A stretch of DNA of 64,000 nucleotides, taken from positions 2,852,001 through 2,916,000 of the forward strand of contig NZ_JBHSWH010000001.1 in the NCBI RefSeq assembly GCF_042661025.1, given 5' to 3'. A program made the position numbers and the translations under genes. Each line of letters starts with the position of its first letter. The stretch's first letter is position 1. Positions 53,437 to 61,767 of the stretch are shown piece by piece. Source of the DNA: Flexivirga alba. GTDB taxonomy: Bacteria > Actinomycetota > Actinomycetes > Actinomycetales > Dermatophilaceae. The notes under the pieces are model-generated. The model made no database searches, had not been told where the DNA came from, and saw only the letters and a program-made list of their open reading frames with translations.

Positions 53437-55197
53437 TCAGATCGCCCGCAGGCCCGGTCGTCGTCGTGAGATTGTCGAGTCGTCGAAGTCGACAGCGTCG
53501 CCGCGGTCGGTCATCGTGTCGTCGAGTGACTCCTGGGCTCCGGCGGCACCGCCGACCGGGCAGACCCACACTCCGTCGATGTCGACGATGCGGACCCCGG
53601 GCTGCTCCATCCAGCGCAAGATCTTCTCGGTCTCCTCGTGGGTGGCCGCAGGGACGGGAGCCTCCGGGCGCTCGACGTGTTCGGCGCTTTCGCGCAGCGC
53701 GGCGATGAAGCCCCGCGGGTCGGATCGTGGTGGACACACCGTGGCACCGGCGAAGCGGCCGTAGCGGACACAGGTGAACTCCCAGCCCCCGGCAGGTGTG
53801 CGCGCTGCGGCGATGATCTCCGGGCTGGTGGCCAGTGGCGTCAGACGTTGTGCGCGTGCGGCAGCTCGCACCAGCGCGAGCATGCGGTCGCGGACCACGG
53901 CCGCGTCCTCGAAACGCTGGTCGGCTGCCAGGGCGCGCAGCCGGTCGCCCAGTGCGTCGATCACCTGGTGGCCGTCACCGTCCAGTGCGCGTGCGACCCG
54001 GCGGGCGATCTCGGCGTAGTCGTCGGGGGACTGCCGCCCGTCGCACGGAGCACCGCAGCGACCCATCTCGGCGAGCACGCACGCGGAACCGGTGCCCTTG
54101 CTCGACAGCCGGCCGGTGCACTGCCGCAGCGGCACCACCTCGTGGACCGCGGCAACTGCCTGCTCGGCGACCGAGCGGGAGGTGAAGGGGCCGGCATAGG
54201 TGGCGCCGTCGTCGCGCACGGTGCGCACGATCGACAGGCGGGGAAACACCTCGGCCGTCAGCTTGAGCCACATCGCCCGCTCGGGATGACGCGAGCGGCG
54301 GTTGTAGCGCGGCTTGTGCTCGGCGATCAGTCGCAGCTCGCGGACCTGGGCCTCCAGCGTCGTGTGGCACACGATCGGGGTGACCGACGTGGCCAGCCGG
54401 ACCATCTCGGCCATCCGGGTGCGTTGCTCGCTGGCGGTGAAGTAGTTGCGAACTCGGCGTTTGATGTCGATGGAGGTGCCGATGTAGAGCGGCTCGCCGT
54501 GCTCGTCCTTGAAGACGTAGACGCCCGGCGCCGACGGCAACGAATCGGCGAGGAAACGCTTGCGCCGCTGGTCGGGCGTGATCCGTGAGGTGTAGGACCG
54601 CAGCTCCTCCAGCGTGTGCACGCCGAGGTTGCCGACGCGCTCGATCAGTCCGTGCAGCACATCGACGGTGGCCTGTGCGTCGTGCAGTGCCCGGTGGTCA
54701 GGCGTCACCCGGGTGCTGAAGACGCGAGCCAGCGAGGAGAGCTTGTGGTTGGGGGCCTCGTCGCGGGTCACCAATTGCCGGGCGAGGTGGACGGTGTCGA
54801 GCACGACGTTGCCCGGCCAGGGCAGTTGCAGCCGCTCGCAATTGACCTTCAGGAAGGTGATGTCGAAGCGGGCGTTGTGCGCGACCAGCACTGCGTCGCC
54901 GATGAATTCGAGGAACGCCGGCATTACTGAGCCGATGTGCGGAGCAGTGGCGACCATCGGGTTGGTGATGCCGGTCAGCACCGAGATGAATGCCGGGATC
55001 GGCTCACCGGGATTGACCAGCGTCTGGAACTCGCCGAGCTGTTGGCCGCCGCGAACCTTGACGGCGCCGACCTCGGTGATCTGGCACTCGGTCGCGCTGC
55101 CGCCGGTGGTCTCCAGGTCGAGCACGACGAAGGTGACATCGGCGAGCGGTGTGCCCAGGTCGTCGAACGTCGACTGGATCGCGGCGGGAACGGTCAT
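53437..55197 (-). CDS. DEDD 3'-5' exonuclease / UvrC-like GIY-YIG fusion protein
   Basis: 586 residues. N-terminal DnaQ-type exonuclease (about 20-190): VVLDLETTGG (catalytic Asp, Glu), LVAHNARFDITFLK and HRALHDAQATVDVL (His, Asp). A GIY-YIG nuclease domain follows (about 222-300; GVYVFKDEHGEPLYIGTSIDIKRRVRNYF), then a Cys-containing UvrC-like linker (CTGRL, CVLAEMGRCGAPCDG). No RNase H-like UvrC C-terminus. Matches Rv2191 in domain order and neighbourhood. It may make an incision and trim DNA; combined activity is inferred. Confidence 0.9.
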   Translation of the reverse strand: MTVPAAIQSTFDDLGTPLADVTFVVLDLETTGGSATECQITEVGAVKVRGGQQLGEFQTLVNPGEPIPAFISVLTGITNPMVATAPHIGSVMPAFLEFIGDAVLVAHNARFDITFLKVNCERLQLPWPGNVVLDTVHLARQLVTRDEAPNHKLSSLARVFSTRVTPDHRALHDAQATVDVLHGLIERVGNLGVHTLEELRSYTSRITPDQRRKRFLADSLPSAPGVYVFKDEHGEPLYIGTSIDIKRRVRNYFTASEQRTRMAEMVRLATSVTPIVCHTTLEAQVRELRLIAEHKPRYNRRSRHPERAMWLKLTAEVFPRLSIVRTVRDDGATYAGPFTSRSVAEQAVAAVHEVVPLRQCTGRLSSKGTGSACVLAEMGRCGAPCDGRQSPDDYAEIARRVARALDGDGHQVIDALGDRLRALAADQRFEDAAVVRDRMLALVRAAARAQRLTPLATSPEIIAAARTPAGGWEFTCVRYGRFAGATVCPPRSDPRGFIAALRESAEHVERPEAPVPAATHEETEKILRWMEQPGVRIVDIDGVWVCPVGGAAGAQESLDDTMTDRGDAVDFDDSTISRRRPGLRAI

Positions 55198-55278
55198 GAG
55201 CCGACCGCTGCTGGCTGAACTTCCATGCGACGAACGTATGCGGCAGGTGTGACAAGCGAGCTACGGCTCGCCGCGGAC

Positions 55279-55875
55279 TCAGTGCACAACGAGCAGAACG
55301 GCCACGGTCAGCATGGTGAGGCCGACGAGGACGTCCAGCACCCGCCAGGTGCCGGGACGACTCATCCAGCGTGCGGCGTAGCGGGCGCCATACCCGATGA
55401 CGGTGAACCAGAGGATGCTGCCGATGCAAGCGCCCAGGGCGAACCACCACCGACCAGTCGTGCCGTGCTGGTTGGCGATGTTGCCGAGCATCAGCACGGT
55501 GTCGAGGTAGACGTGCGGGTTGAGGAACGTGATGGTGAGCGCCACAGCCGCCACCGACCCGCGTGCCGTCGGGGCGCCGGCGCCGAGCGAGGACGGGTGC
55601 CGCGCCGCAAGCAGCGACCGGATCCCGAACCACACGAGGTATGCCGCGCCGAGCCAGCGACACACGGTCAGCGCGGTGGGATGGCTCTGGACGAGCGCTC
55701 CCACACCGGCGACCCCTGCCGTGATCAACAGGATGTCGCCGGCGATGCAGATCAGGATCACCGTGCCGATGTGCTCGCGGGACAGGCCCTGGCGCAGCAC
55801 GAAGGCGTTCTGTGCACCGATGGCGACGATGAGGGACAGACCGGTGAAGAGACCGGTGAGGAGTGCGCTGAACAT
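55279..55875 (-). CDS. lysE: LysE/ArgO family amino acid exporter
   Basis: 198 residues, six membrane helices: LLTGLFTGLSLIVAIGAQNAFVL (LysE motif), WLGAAYLVWFGIRSLLAAR, TFLNPHVYLDTVLMLG and the C-terminal VLDVLVGLTMLTVAVLL. Exports lysine or arginine when the cell is overloaded. It is divergent from a LysG/ArgP-type regulator, the standard arrangement. TAGGTT lies nine bases before the ATG. No lysine riboswitch is visible. Confidence 0.93.
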   Translation of the reverse strand: MFSALLTGLFTGLSLIVAIGAQNAFVLRQGLSREHIGTVILICIAGDILLITAGVAGVGALVQSHPTALTVCRWLGAAYLVWFGIRSLLAARHPSSLGAGAPTARGSVAAVALTITFLNPHVYLDTVLMLGNIANQHGTTGRWWFALGACIGSILWFTVIGYGARYAARWMSRPGTWRVLDVLVGLTMLTVAVLLVVH

Positions 55876-55949
55876 GGCGGGCCAAACCTACGACCGGAAC
55901 GCTCTTCAGAACAGCGAATGTTTCTGATGAACCATTAGCATTGCTTCAT

Positions 55950-56038
55950 GAATTTCATTCTGGACAGGCACAGGAAGCTTGAGATGCGTTGGCGTTGCAG
56001 GGAGCTCGCGACTCGCAACGCCAGCGCAGAATAAGCCT
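55950..56038 (+). repeat. ~90-bp hairpin repeat, copy 3 (upstream of lysG)
   Basis: GAATTTCATTCTGGACAGGC ... GATGCGTTGGCGTTGCAGGG ... ACTCGCAACGCCAGCGCAG AATAAGCC: the reverse complement of copies 1 and 2 in window coordinates, but the same orientation relative to its downstream gene. It ends directly at the lysG ATG and leaves no visible Shine-Dalgarno sequence there. Confidence 0.85.
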
Positions 56039-56040
56039 CC

Positions 56041-56940
56041 ATGCAGGACGAACAGCTCCGCACGTTGGTCGCGGTCGCCGACGAAGGCACTTTCGAGGCT
56101 GCGGCGCGGCGGCTCATGATCACCCCGTCGGCGGTCAGCCAGCGGATTCGCGCACTGGAGATTTCAGTGGGCGCCGTTGTCGTGCAACGTAGTTCGCCGG
56201 TTCGGCCGACCGAAGCGGGACAAGTCCTGCTCCGCCTCGGCAGGCAGCGGATGGCGCTGGAGGACGAGGCGCTCGCGGAGCTCGGCCTGCGCGAGGGCGG
56301 TGTCGACGACCTCGCGATTGCCGTCAACGCCGATTCCCTGGCCACCTGGTTCGAGGAGGTCCTGCGCGTGGCGGCAGAGTGGCAGGACGTCGCACTGCGT
56401 CTGCGCGTCGAGGACCAGGCCCACAGCAGCTCCCTGCTCCGTGCGGGGTCGGTGGTCGCCGCGATCACCTCCGATCCGGTTGCGGTGCAAGGGTGTTCCG
56501 TCATACAGCTGGGGACGATGCGGTACCTGCCGCTGTGCACCCCGCAGCTGCGTGAGCGGCACCGCCGTGGTCGCAAGGTCGATCTCGGCTCGATGCCGAT
56601 GGTGCGGTTCAACGAGCGTGACGACTTGCAGGACGAGCTGTTGCGTGTGCGCGACATGCACGCGACCGGCGCCCTGCACGAGGTTCCTTCCTCGGAGTCG
56701 TTCGCGGCCGCGGTGGCCGCCGGGCTCGGATGGGGCATGCTGCCGGTGGCGCAGGCGCGCCGCCGGATCGACGAGGGAGAGCTCGTGCGGGTTGTGCGGG
56801 AGCACGTCGCCGACGTGCCCCTCTACTGGCAGGCCTGGCGGCTGCGGACCGAATCCCTGCAGCGACTGTCCGATGCCGTGGCCCAGGCATCGCGCAGAGC
56901 CTTGTCACACGTCCGCCCTAGCGTTCGAGTCGAAGGTTGA
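56041..56940 (+). CDS. lysG: LysR-family regulator of the LysG/ArgP type
   Basis: 299 residues. N-terminal winged helix (MQDEQLRTLVAVADEGTFEAAARRLMITPSAVSQRIRALE) with the ArgP/LysG-type tight spacing, then a periplasmic-binding-like effector domain (VNADSLATWF, VGCSVIQLGTMRYLPLCTP-like block). Expected to activate lysE when lysine or arginine is bound. The initiator ATG abuts the hairpin repeat, so its translation may be atypical. Confidence 0.93.
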   Translation: MQDEQLRTLVAVADEGTFEAAARRLMITPSAVSQRIRALEISVGAVVVQRSSPVRPTEAGQVLLRLGRQRMALEDEALAELGLREGGVDDLAIAVNADSLATWFEEVLRVAAEWQDVALRLRVEDQAHSSSLLRAGSVVAAITSDPVAVQGCSVIQLGTMRYLPLCTPQLRERHRRGRKVDLGSMPMVRFNERDDLQDELLRVRDMHATGALHEVPSSESFAAAVAAGLGWGMLPVAQARRRIDEGELVRVVREHVADVPLYWQAWRLRTESLQRLSDAVAQASRRALSHVRPSVRVEG

Positions 56941-56970
56941 TCCATCGACCACGAACGAAGAGGTGATGAC

Positions 56971-57189
56971 ATGCGGATCGATTGCGACACCTGCCCAGTG
57001 CGCGACCGGCAATGCGCCGACTGCATGGTGACGGCGCTGCTGCAGCTCGCACCGCTGGAGCAACGCCTGGACGGCGACGAGCGACGCGCGGTCGACACTC
57101 TCGCGTCGGCCGGGCTGATCTCGGCACAGGAAGCGGTGTCGGCCACCGCGCGGATCGAACCCTGGAAGCCATTACGGTCGACCGGGTGA
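56971..57189 (+). CDS. Small Cys-rich conserved protein
   Basis: 72 residues. MRIDCDTCPVRDRQCADCMV holds four cysteines (C-x-x-C ... C-x-x-C), a probable zinc knuckle, followed by an amphipathic helix (LERQ..DGDERRAVDTLASAGL). Members occur across actinobacteria next to metallopeptidase or SRPBCC genes; function unknown. It overlaps the GTG of the next gene by four bases (GTGA). Confidence 0.75.
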   Translation: MRIDCDTCPVRDRQCADCMVTALLQLAPLEQRLDGDERRAVDTLASAGLISAQEAVSATARIEPWKPLRSTG

Positions 57190-58016
57190 AGACGTCAACC
57201 CGGCAGGCGATCACGCGTCGTATGGCGTGCTGCGTCGGCTGGGTGCTGGTCGGTGGGGTCGTTGCCGGTTGTTCCTCGTCGGCCACCGGTGCATCGCACA
57301 CCGTGCGCGACGGACAGCTCGTCGTCACCGGCAGCGCACCCGAGGCGCGGTTGCGAACCGTCGTCCGCGACGCTCGCACCGCAGTGGACCGGGTCCGGAA
57401 GTTGTGGGGGAGTTCGGTGCTGACCGAGCCGGTGCACATCGAGGTGCCGGCCGACGACGCCGGGTTCCGAGCCGCGGGCGGTTCGGCCGAACCAGGCGCC
57501 CAGATCGCGGCGACGACGACGGCGGCGGGCCGCGTCGTGCTGGCGCCGGCCCTGTTCAGCCAGGTCACCGGCCAGGGCGTGGTGGTCGTGCTCACCCACG
57601 AGCTGACGCACGTGGCGCTGCATCAAGCCGGTGACTCCGACATCGCCCGGTGGGTGGTCGAGGGCGCAGCCGAGTTCACCGCCTATCGGCCCACCGGCCT
57701 CACGCTACCGCGGCTGGCACCCCAACTCGCCGCCGCGGTACGTGCCGGACACGTGCCGATCGGGCCGCCGTCGGACGCTCGGTTCCGGTCCGCCCCACAG
57801 GCGGCATACCAGGAGGCCTACGCGTGGTGCGCGTTCCTCGTCGACCGGTTCGGGACTACCCGATTCACCGGCTTCGTGCGATCGGTGCACACCGGTCAGC
57901 TGGCTGAGTTCGCGGCCGCGTTCGGGTCGTCGATGAGGTCGCTGCGCCCGCCGTTCCAGCAATTCCTGCGGACCCAGGTCGCCGCCGACAGCACGTCGAG
58001 CGCTACCGGCGGCTGA
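57186..58016 (+). CDS. Secreted lipoprotein with metallopeptidase-like HExxH motif
   Basis: 276 residues from GTG 57186. Signal peptide with lipobox VVAGC at about residue 25; zinc motif VLTHELTHVALHQ and downstream VVEGAAEFTAYRP (third ligand Glu), as in MA-type gluzincins (peptidase_MA-like). A membrane-anchored extracytoplasmic protease is likely; substrate unknown. Confidence 0.82.
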   Translation: MKTSTRQAITRRMACCVGWVLVGGVVAGCSSSATGASHTVRDGQLVVTGSAPEARLRTVVRDARTAVDRVRKLWGSSVLTEPVHIEVPADDAGFRAAGGSAEPGAQIAATTTAAGRVVLAPALFSQVTGQGVVVVLTHELTHVALHQAGDSDIARWVVEGAAEFTAYRPTGLTLPRLAPQLAAAVRAGHVPIGPPSDARFRSAPQAAYQEAYAWCAFLVDRFGTTRFTGFVRSVHTGQLAEFAAAFGSSMRSLRPPFQQFLRTQVAADSTSSATGG

Positions 58017-58052
58017 ATCGTCACGGGCCGACCTTTGCTCTTCGCCTGCAGG

Positions 58053-58058
58053 TAGGCT
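58053..58058 (+). promoter_or_regulatory. -10 box TAGGCT, leaderless start of SRPBCC gene
   Basis: TAGGCT, seven bases, ATG at 58066. Confidence 0.5.
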
Positions 58059-58065
58059 CCCCGGC

Positions 58066-58509
58066 ATGGCCGACAGCACCAAGTCCTCCGTTTCGATCAA
58101 AGCCGCACCTGCCGAAGTGCTCGATGTGATCGCAGACTTCGATGGTTACCCGGAGTGGACCGGCCAGATCAAGAGCGCAGAGGTGCTCAGCGAAGATGAG
58201 CAGGGCTGGCCGCTGCAGGTCCAGTTGACGTTGGATGCCGGTGTCATCAAAGACACCTACGTGCTGGCCTACACGTGGGACGTCGCCGAGGACGGCACCG
58301 GAGTCGTGTCCTGGGAGCTGGTGAAATCCAGCATCCTGAAATCGCTCGACGGCATCTATCGGCTGACCAGTGACGGCGAAACGACAAACGTCACCTATGA
58401 ACTCACCGTCGACCTGAGCATCCCGGTAATCGGCATGATCCGCCGCAAGGCGGAGAAGACAATCATCGAAACCGCCTTGAAGGGCTTGAAGAAGCGCGTC
58501 GAGGGCTGA
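58066..58509 (+). CDS. SRPBCC (polyketide cyclase/START-like) family protein
   Basis: 147 residues: VSIKAAPAEVLDVIADFDGYPEW at the N-terminus and VTYELTVDLSIPVIGMIRRKAEKTIIETALKGLKKRVEG at the C-terminus. A helix-grip lipid/hydrophobic ligand-binding fold. It begins a block whose order (SRPBCC, ArsA-like, hypothetical, ... PlsC) matches Rv2185c-Rv2182c, hinting at a lipid-related role. Confidence 0.85.
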   Translation: MADSTKSSVSIKAAPAEVLDVIADFDGYPEWTGQIKSAEVLSEDEQGWPLQVQLTLDAGVIKDTYVLAYTWDVAEDGTGVVSWELVKSSILKSLDGIYRLTSDGETTNVTYELTVDLSIPVIGMIRRKAEKTIIETALKGLKKRVEG

Positions 58510-58543
58510 TGGAAGTTATTTCTGAACAAGAACAACGTGCCTG

Positions 58544-59517
58544 ATGGCTCCACACGTTCTGCTGGTAGCGGGACCCGGTGGAGCGGGAGCGTCGACCGCG
58601 GCCGCGCACGTCGCCGACCAGATTGCCGCGACAGGCCGCGGGGTCACCGTCCTGGACGACGACCCGTATGACGGGGCCGGCACGCGATGTCGTGAAGCGT
58701 CTGTGCTCCGGGTGGCCCCAGAGGGCACCGACGGTGATGGCGGCCACCCCGTGCTTGAAATGCTCGGCGGCTCCGCCGAATTGCTCGAACCGTTGCGGCA
58801 TACGACGACTGCTGCGTCCCTGAAACTCCTGTGGTCGATCCCGGTCGACCTGCCTGCCGATCACCTGGTTGTCATCGACTCTGGTGCGAACGCTCCGGAG
58901 CTGGCGCGACTGGCCAGGACACTGCCCGGCACCCTGTTGCGGATGTCGCGTCTCGGCACCGGCTGGTTGCGCACCAGCAGGCCGCTGCTCGCGGCGATCG
59001 GCGGCCGACGCTCAGGGCCGGCGATGCTGGCGCACCTGCAGTCGGCCGCGCAGCGGGCGCGCGGCATACGCAATGCACTGTGCGGTGCGTCCGGCGGTGC
59101 GTTGCTGGTCGCCGGCGAGGAGGAAAGACAGCGCGACTCGGCGTCGGTGTCGGGCTCAGCGGGGTGCGGGTGCGTGGTGTGACCGGCCTGGATGGTCGCT
59201 TCAGCGAGTTGTTGCCCGGTGTGCCGCGTCTTGCACCGAAGGACTTGCTCGCCGAACTTCAGCGGGACACCGAACTCCCGTTGCGGATCCAGCCCGACGA
59301 TGCGACGGAGGGCTACCACATGCGGATGCCGTTGCCGCTCAATGATTTTCGGGATCTCAAGCTCCATTGGTCCGGGCACAGCCTCACCCTTTCGGCATGT
59401 GGCTACCAGTCACTGCTGGAGCTGCCGTCGGCATTGCAGCGATGCCACCCGTCGGGTGCCCAGCTGCGAGACGGCATGCTTGACGTTGCATTCCGCCCGA
59501 ACCGAGCAGGAGCCTGA
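58544..59517 (+). pseudogene. ArsA/Get3-like anion-transporting ATPase, frameshifted
   Basis: MAPHVLLVAGPGGAGASTAAAHVADQ holds the deviant Walker A of the ArsA/ParA family (GPGGAGAS), then VLDDDPYDG and VVIDSGANAPELARL (Walker B region). The C-terminal part, in another frame from about 59119, is an Hsp20-like beta domain (GYHMRMPLPLNDFRDLKLHW) seen in ArsA-type proteins. One missing base near 59119-59128 explains the break; repaired, 324 residues. Function in actinobacteria is not established. Confidence 0.78.
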
Positions 59518-59518
59518 C

Positions 59519-60004
59519 GTGACACCCGACGAGCCCTCCGACCCTGACGACAAACAGTCCGGTGCGTCCAACGTCGCCGACGAAGCGATGCGGTTGGCCG
59601 AGGCGTTCGCGGTCTGGGCGCAGAACGGCAAGCTTGCGGCCGACGTCGCGATGCACGACGCGCCGGCTGACCAAGCAGCCACCAGTGGCACGGAATCCGC
59701 GGACGCGCCGAGTGCGCCGCCGAGGGACGGCACCGCAGCCCCCAGCTGCGATTGCGCACACGGTGCCGCGGTGGAAGCCGTCTGTCGGATGTGCCCTGTC
59801 TGCCGTATGGCGGGCCTGGTGCAGGCCGTCCAGCCGGACCTACTGGACCGGGTGGCCGACCTCCTTGGCCTGGTGGCCGGAGGTCTGCACTCCGCGGCGG
59901 AGCAGCGTCGTACGTCCGACACCGGAACCGGCGACCCCGGCTCGTCGGGGCAACACCCGGACCGCGGGATGGACGTCCCGGTGACCGGTGGGGACGACGA
60001 CTGA
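59519..60004 (+). CDS. Conserved hypothetical protein with CxC/CxxC motifs
   Basis: 161 residues from GTG 59519. Acidic, low-complexity N-terminus; central SCDCAHGAAVEAVCRMCPVCRMAGLVQAVQP with two cysteine pairs, possibly metal binding, then helix DLLDRVADLLGLVAGGLHSAAE and an acidic tail. Matches the position of Rv2183c. No known function. Confidence 0.7.
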   Translation: MTPDEPSDPDDKQSGASNVADEAMRLAEAFAVWAQNGKLAADVAMHDAPADQAATSGTESADAPSAPPRDGTAAPSCDCAHGAAVEAVCRMCPVCRMAGLVQAVQPDLLDRVADLLGLVAGGLHSAAEQRRTSDTGTGDPGSSGQHPDRGMDVPVTGGDDD

Positions 60005-60037
60005 GATGGGCCGGGAACGAGCAAGGGAGTTGGCGCG

Positions 60038-61048
60038 GTGACGGATCCCAAGACCTCTCTCGCGATCGGCATCGACATCGGCGGCACCAAGGTTGCCGGC
60101 GGCCTGGTGGACGCCTCGGGGGCCGTGCTCGATCAGGTCCGCCGGAACACTCCGCATCGCACGACCGAGCCGAAGGTCGTCGAGGATCTCATCGTCGAGG
60201 TCGTGCAGGACCTGCTGGCCCGCGCTGCGAGCGACGTGGTCGCGGTCGGCATTGGCGCCGCGGGGTTCGTGGCGGCTGACCGCGCGACGGTCGTCTTCGC
60301 ACCGCACCTGTCGTGGCGCCACGAGCCGTTGCGCGATGCCCTGCTGCAACGCCTCGATATGCCGGTTTTCGTGGACAACGATGCCAACGCGGCCTGCTGG
60401 GCCGAATACCGCTTCGGCAATGTCCAGGGTGAATCCCATGTCGTGATGGTCAACCTCGGCACCGGCATCGGCGGCGCGATCGTCGTCAACGGCCGTATCC
60501 AGCGCGGCCGGTTCGGTATCGCCGGGGAGTTCGGTCACATGCAGGTCATGCCCGGTGGGCACCGCTGCGAGTGTGGTAACCGAGGCTGCTGGGAGCAGTA
60601 CGCCAGCGGCAATGCGTTGGTGCGAGAGGCCCGTTCGCTGGTCATGGCCGGATCGCCACTGGCGCACGACCTCGCGGCGAGCGTCGGTGGTGACCCGCGT
60701 GAGCTGACCGGTCCGATGGTGACCGAGGCTGCACGCGCGGGCGATCCGACGGCCGCCGAGTTGCTTGCCGAGATCGGTACCTGGCTGGGGACGGGCCTCG
60801 CCAACCTGGCCAACGCGTTCGACCCCGGAGCCTTCGTGATCGGCGGCGGCGTGAGTGCCGCCGGGAGCATGCTGCTGGACCCGGCACGTGACTCGTTCCG
60901 TCGGCATCTCGCCGGCCGCGGTTATCGGCCGGAGGCACGCATCGTGCAGGCCGCGCTCGGCAACGAGTCGGGGTTCGTGGGAGCCGCGGACCTGGCCCGC
61001 ACCGCCGTCGCCGAACGGGCCGGCACGGTCGAGGAGGAGTCAGAATGA
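60038..61048 (+). CDS. ROK family glucokinase/sugar kinase
   Basis: 336 residues from GTG 60038. Phosphate-1 loop AIGIDIGGTKVAGGLVD; catalytic VDNDANAACWAEY; phosphate-2 VNLGTGIGGAIVVNG; zinc site GEFGHMQVMPGGHRCECGNRGCWEQYASG; C-terminal GGGVSAAGSMLLDP adenosine loop. A glucokinase (polyphosphate- or ATP-dependent) is the most common identity in actinobacteria; specificity cannot be fixed here. Overlaps the next gene's ATG (ATGA). Confidence 0.93.
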   Translation: MTDPKTSLAIGIDIGGTKVAGGLVDASGAVLDQVRRNTPHRTTEPKVVEDLIVEVVQDLLARAASDVVAVGIGAAGFVAADRATVVFAPHLSWRHEPLRDALLQRLDMPVFVDNDANAACWAEYRFGNVQGESHVVMVNLGTGIGGAIVVNGRIQRGRFGIAGEFGHMQVMPGGHRCECGNRGCWEQYASGNALVREARSLVMAGSPLAHDLAASVGGDPRELTGPMVTEAARAGDPTAAELLAEIGTWLGTGLANLANAFDPGAFVIGGGVSAAGSMLLDPARDSFRRHLAGRGYRPEARIVQAALGNESGFVGAADLARTAVAERAGTVEEESE

Positions 61049-61767
61049 GCCAGGTCGCCCCTGGTGCGCCTCGCGATCCACACGTGATCCGGGTGGCGTC
61101 ATACAACGTGCGTGCGCTGAAGGACGATCGTGCGGCGCTGGTTGAGGTGATCCGCACCATCGCACCGGACGTGCTGCTGGTGCAGGAGGCGCCGAGGCAT
61201 CCGGTCTCTGGTCATCGCATCGCGACGTTCGCCGACGAGGTCGGGCTGACATGGTTCGGCGGGAAGCGTTTTCGGATGAGCACCACGCTGATGACGAGCC
61301 TGCGCCTGGACGTGCTCGATGCGTGGCACGGCCGGTTGCCCGTGCGCAGGTTCGACGAGCCGCGCGGTTTCGGTATGGCGACGCTTCGGTTGCCGGGGCA
61401 TCGGCCGCTGGTGGCTGCCAGCGCACACCTGTCGTTGCGAGGTACCGATCGATTGCCCGAGGCCAAGGCTTTGCTCGCCGCGGCGAGCGTGGCGGATTCG
61501 CCGATCGTGGTCGGCGGCGACCTCAACGAGGAGCCATCCGGGGATGCGTGGCGGTACCTGGCTCACGAGCTGCGCGAAGTGTCCGCGGACCGGCCGACCT
61601 ACTCCGCGCAGCAGCCGCACAAGCGCATCGACGGCATCTTCGCATCGGCCGGATTAGCAGGCAGCACACCGGAGTTGGGCCTGGCCGAGCCGCGGCTGGC
61701 CGCGGCGACCGATCACCTGCCGGTGGTCGTCGACCTCGACGTCAGTGCTCTGGCGGTGTCGGACTAG
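61045..61767 (+). CDS. Endonuclease/exonuclease/phosphatase family protein
   Basis: 240 residues. RVASYNVRALKDDRAALVEV (Asn), PDVLLVQEA (metal-binding Glu), SAHLSLRG (His), VVGGDLNEEPSG (Asp, Asn), RIDGIFAS and AATDHLPVVVDL (Asp, His) are the six EEP motifs. The overall size suggests a phosphodiesterase or small nuclease. Its TAG and that of the convergent gene share the palindrome CTAG at 61764-61767. Confidence 0.9.
   Translation: MSQVAPGAPRDPHVIRVASYNVRALKDDRAALVEVIRTIAPDVLLVQEAPRHPVSGHRIATFADEVGLTWFGGKRFRMSTTLMTSLRLDVLDAWHGRLPVRRFDEPRGFGMATLRLPGHRPLVAASAHLSLRGTDRLPEAKALLAAASVADSPIVVGGDLNEEPSGDAWRYLAHELREVSADRPTYSAQQPHKRIDGIFASAGLAGSTPELGLAEPRLAAATDHLPVVVDLDVSALAVSD

Noticed and set aside
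55876..55949. Possible lysine riboswitch before lysE
   Set aside because: The leader is too short and lacks the aptamer blocks; regulation by LysG explains the arrangement.
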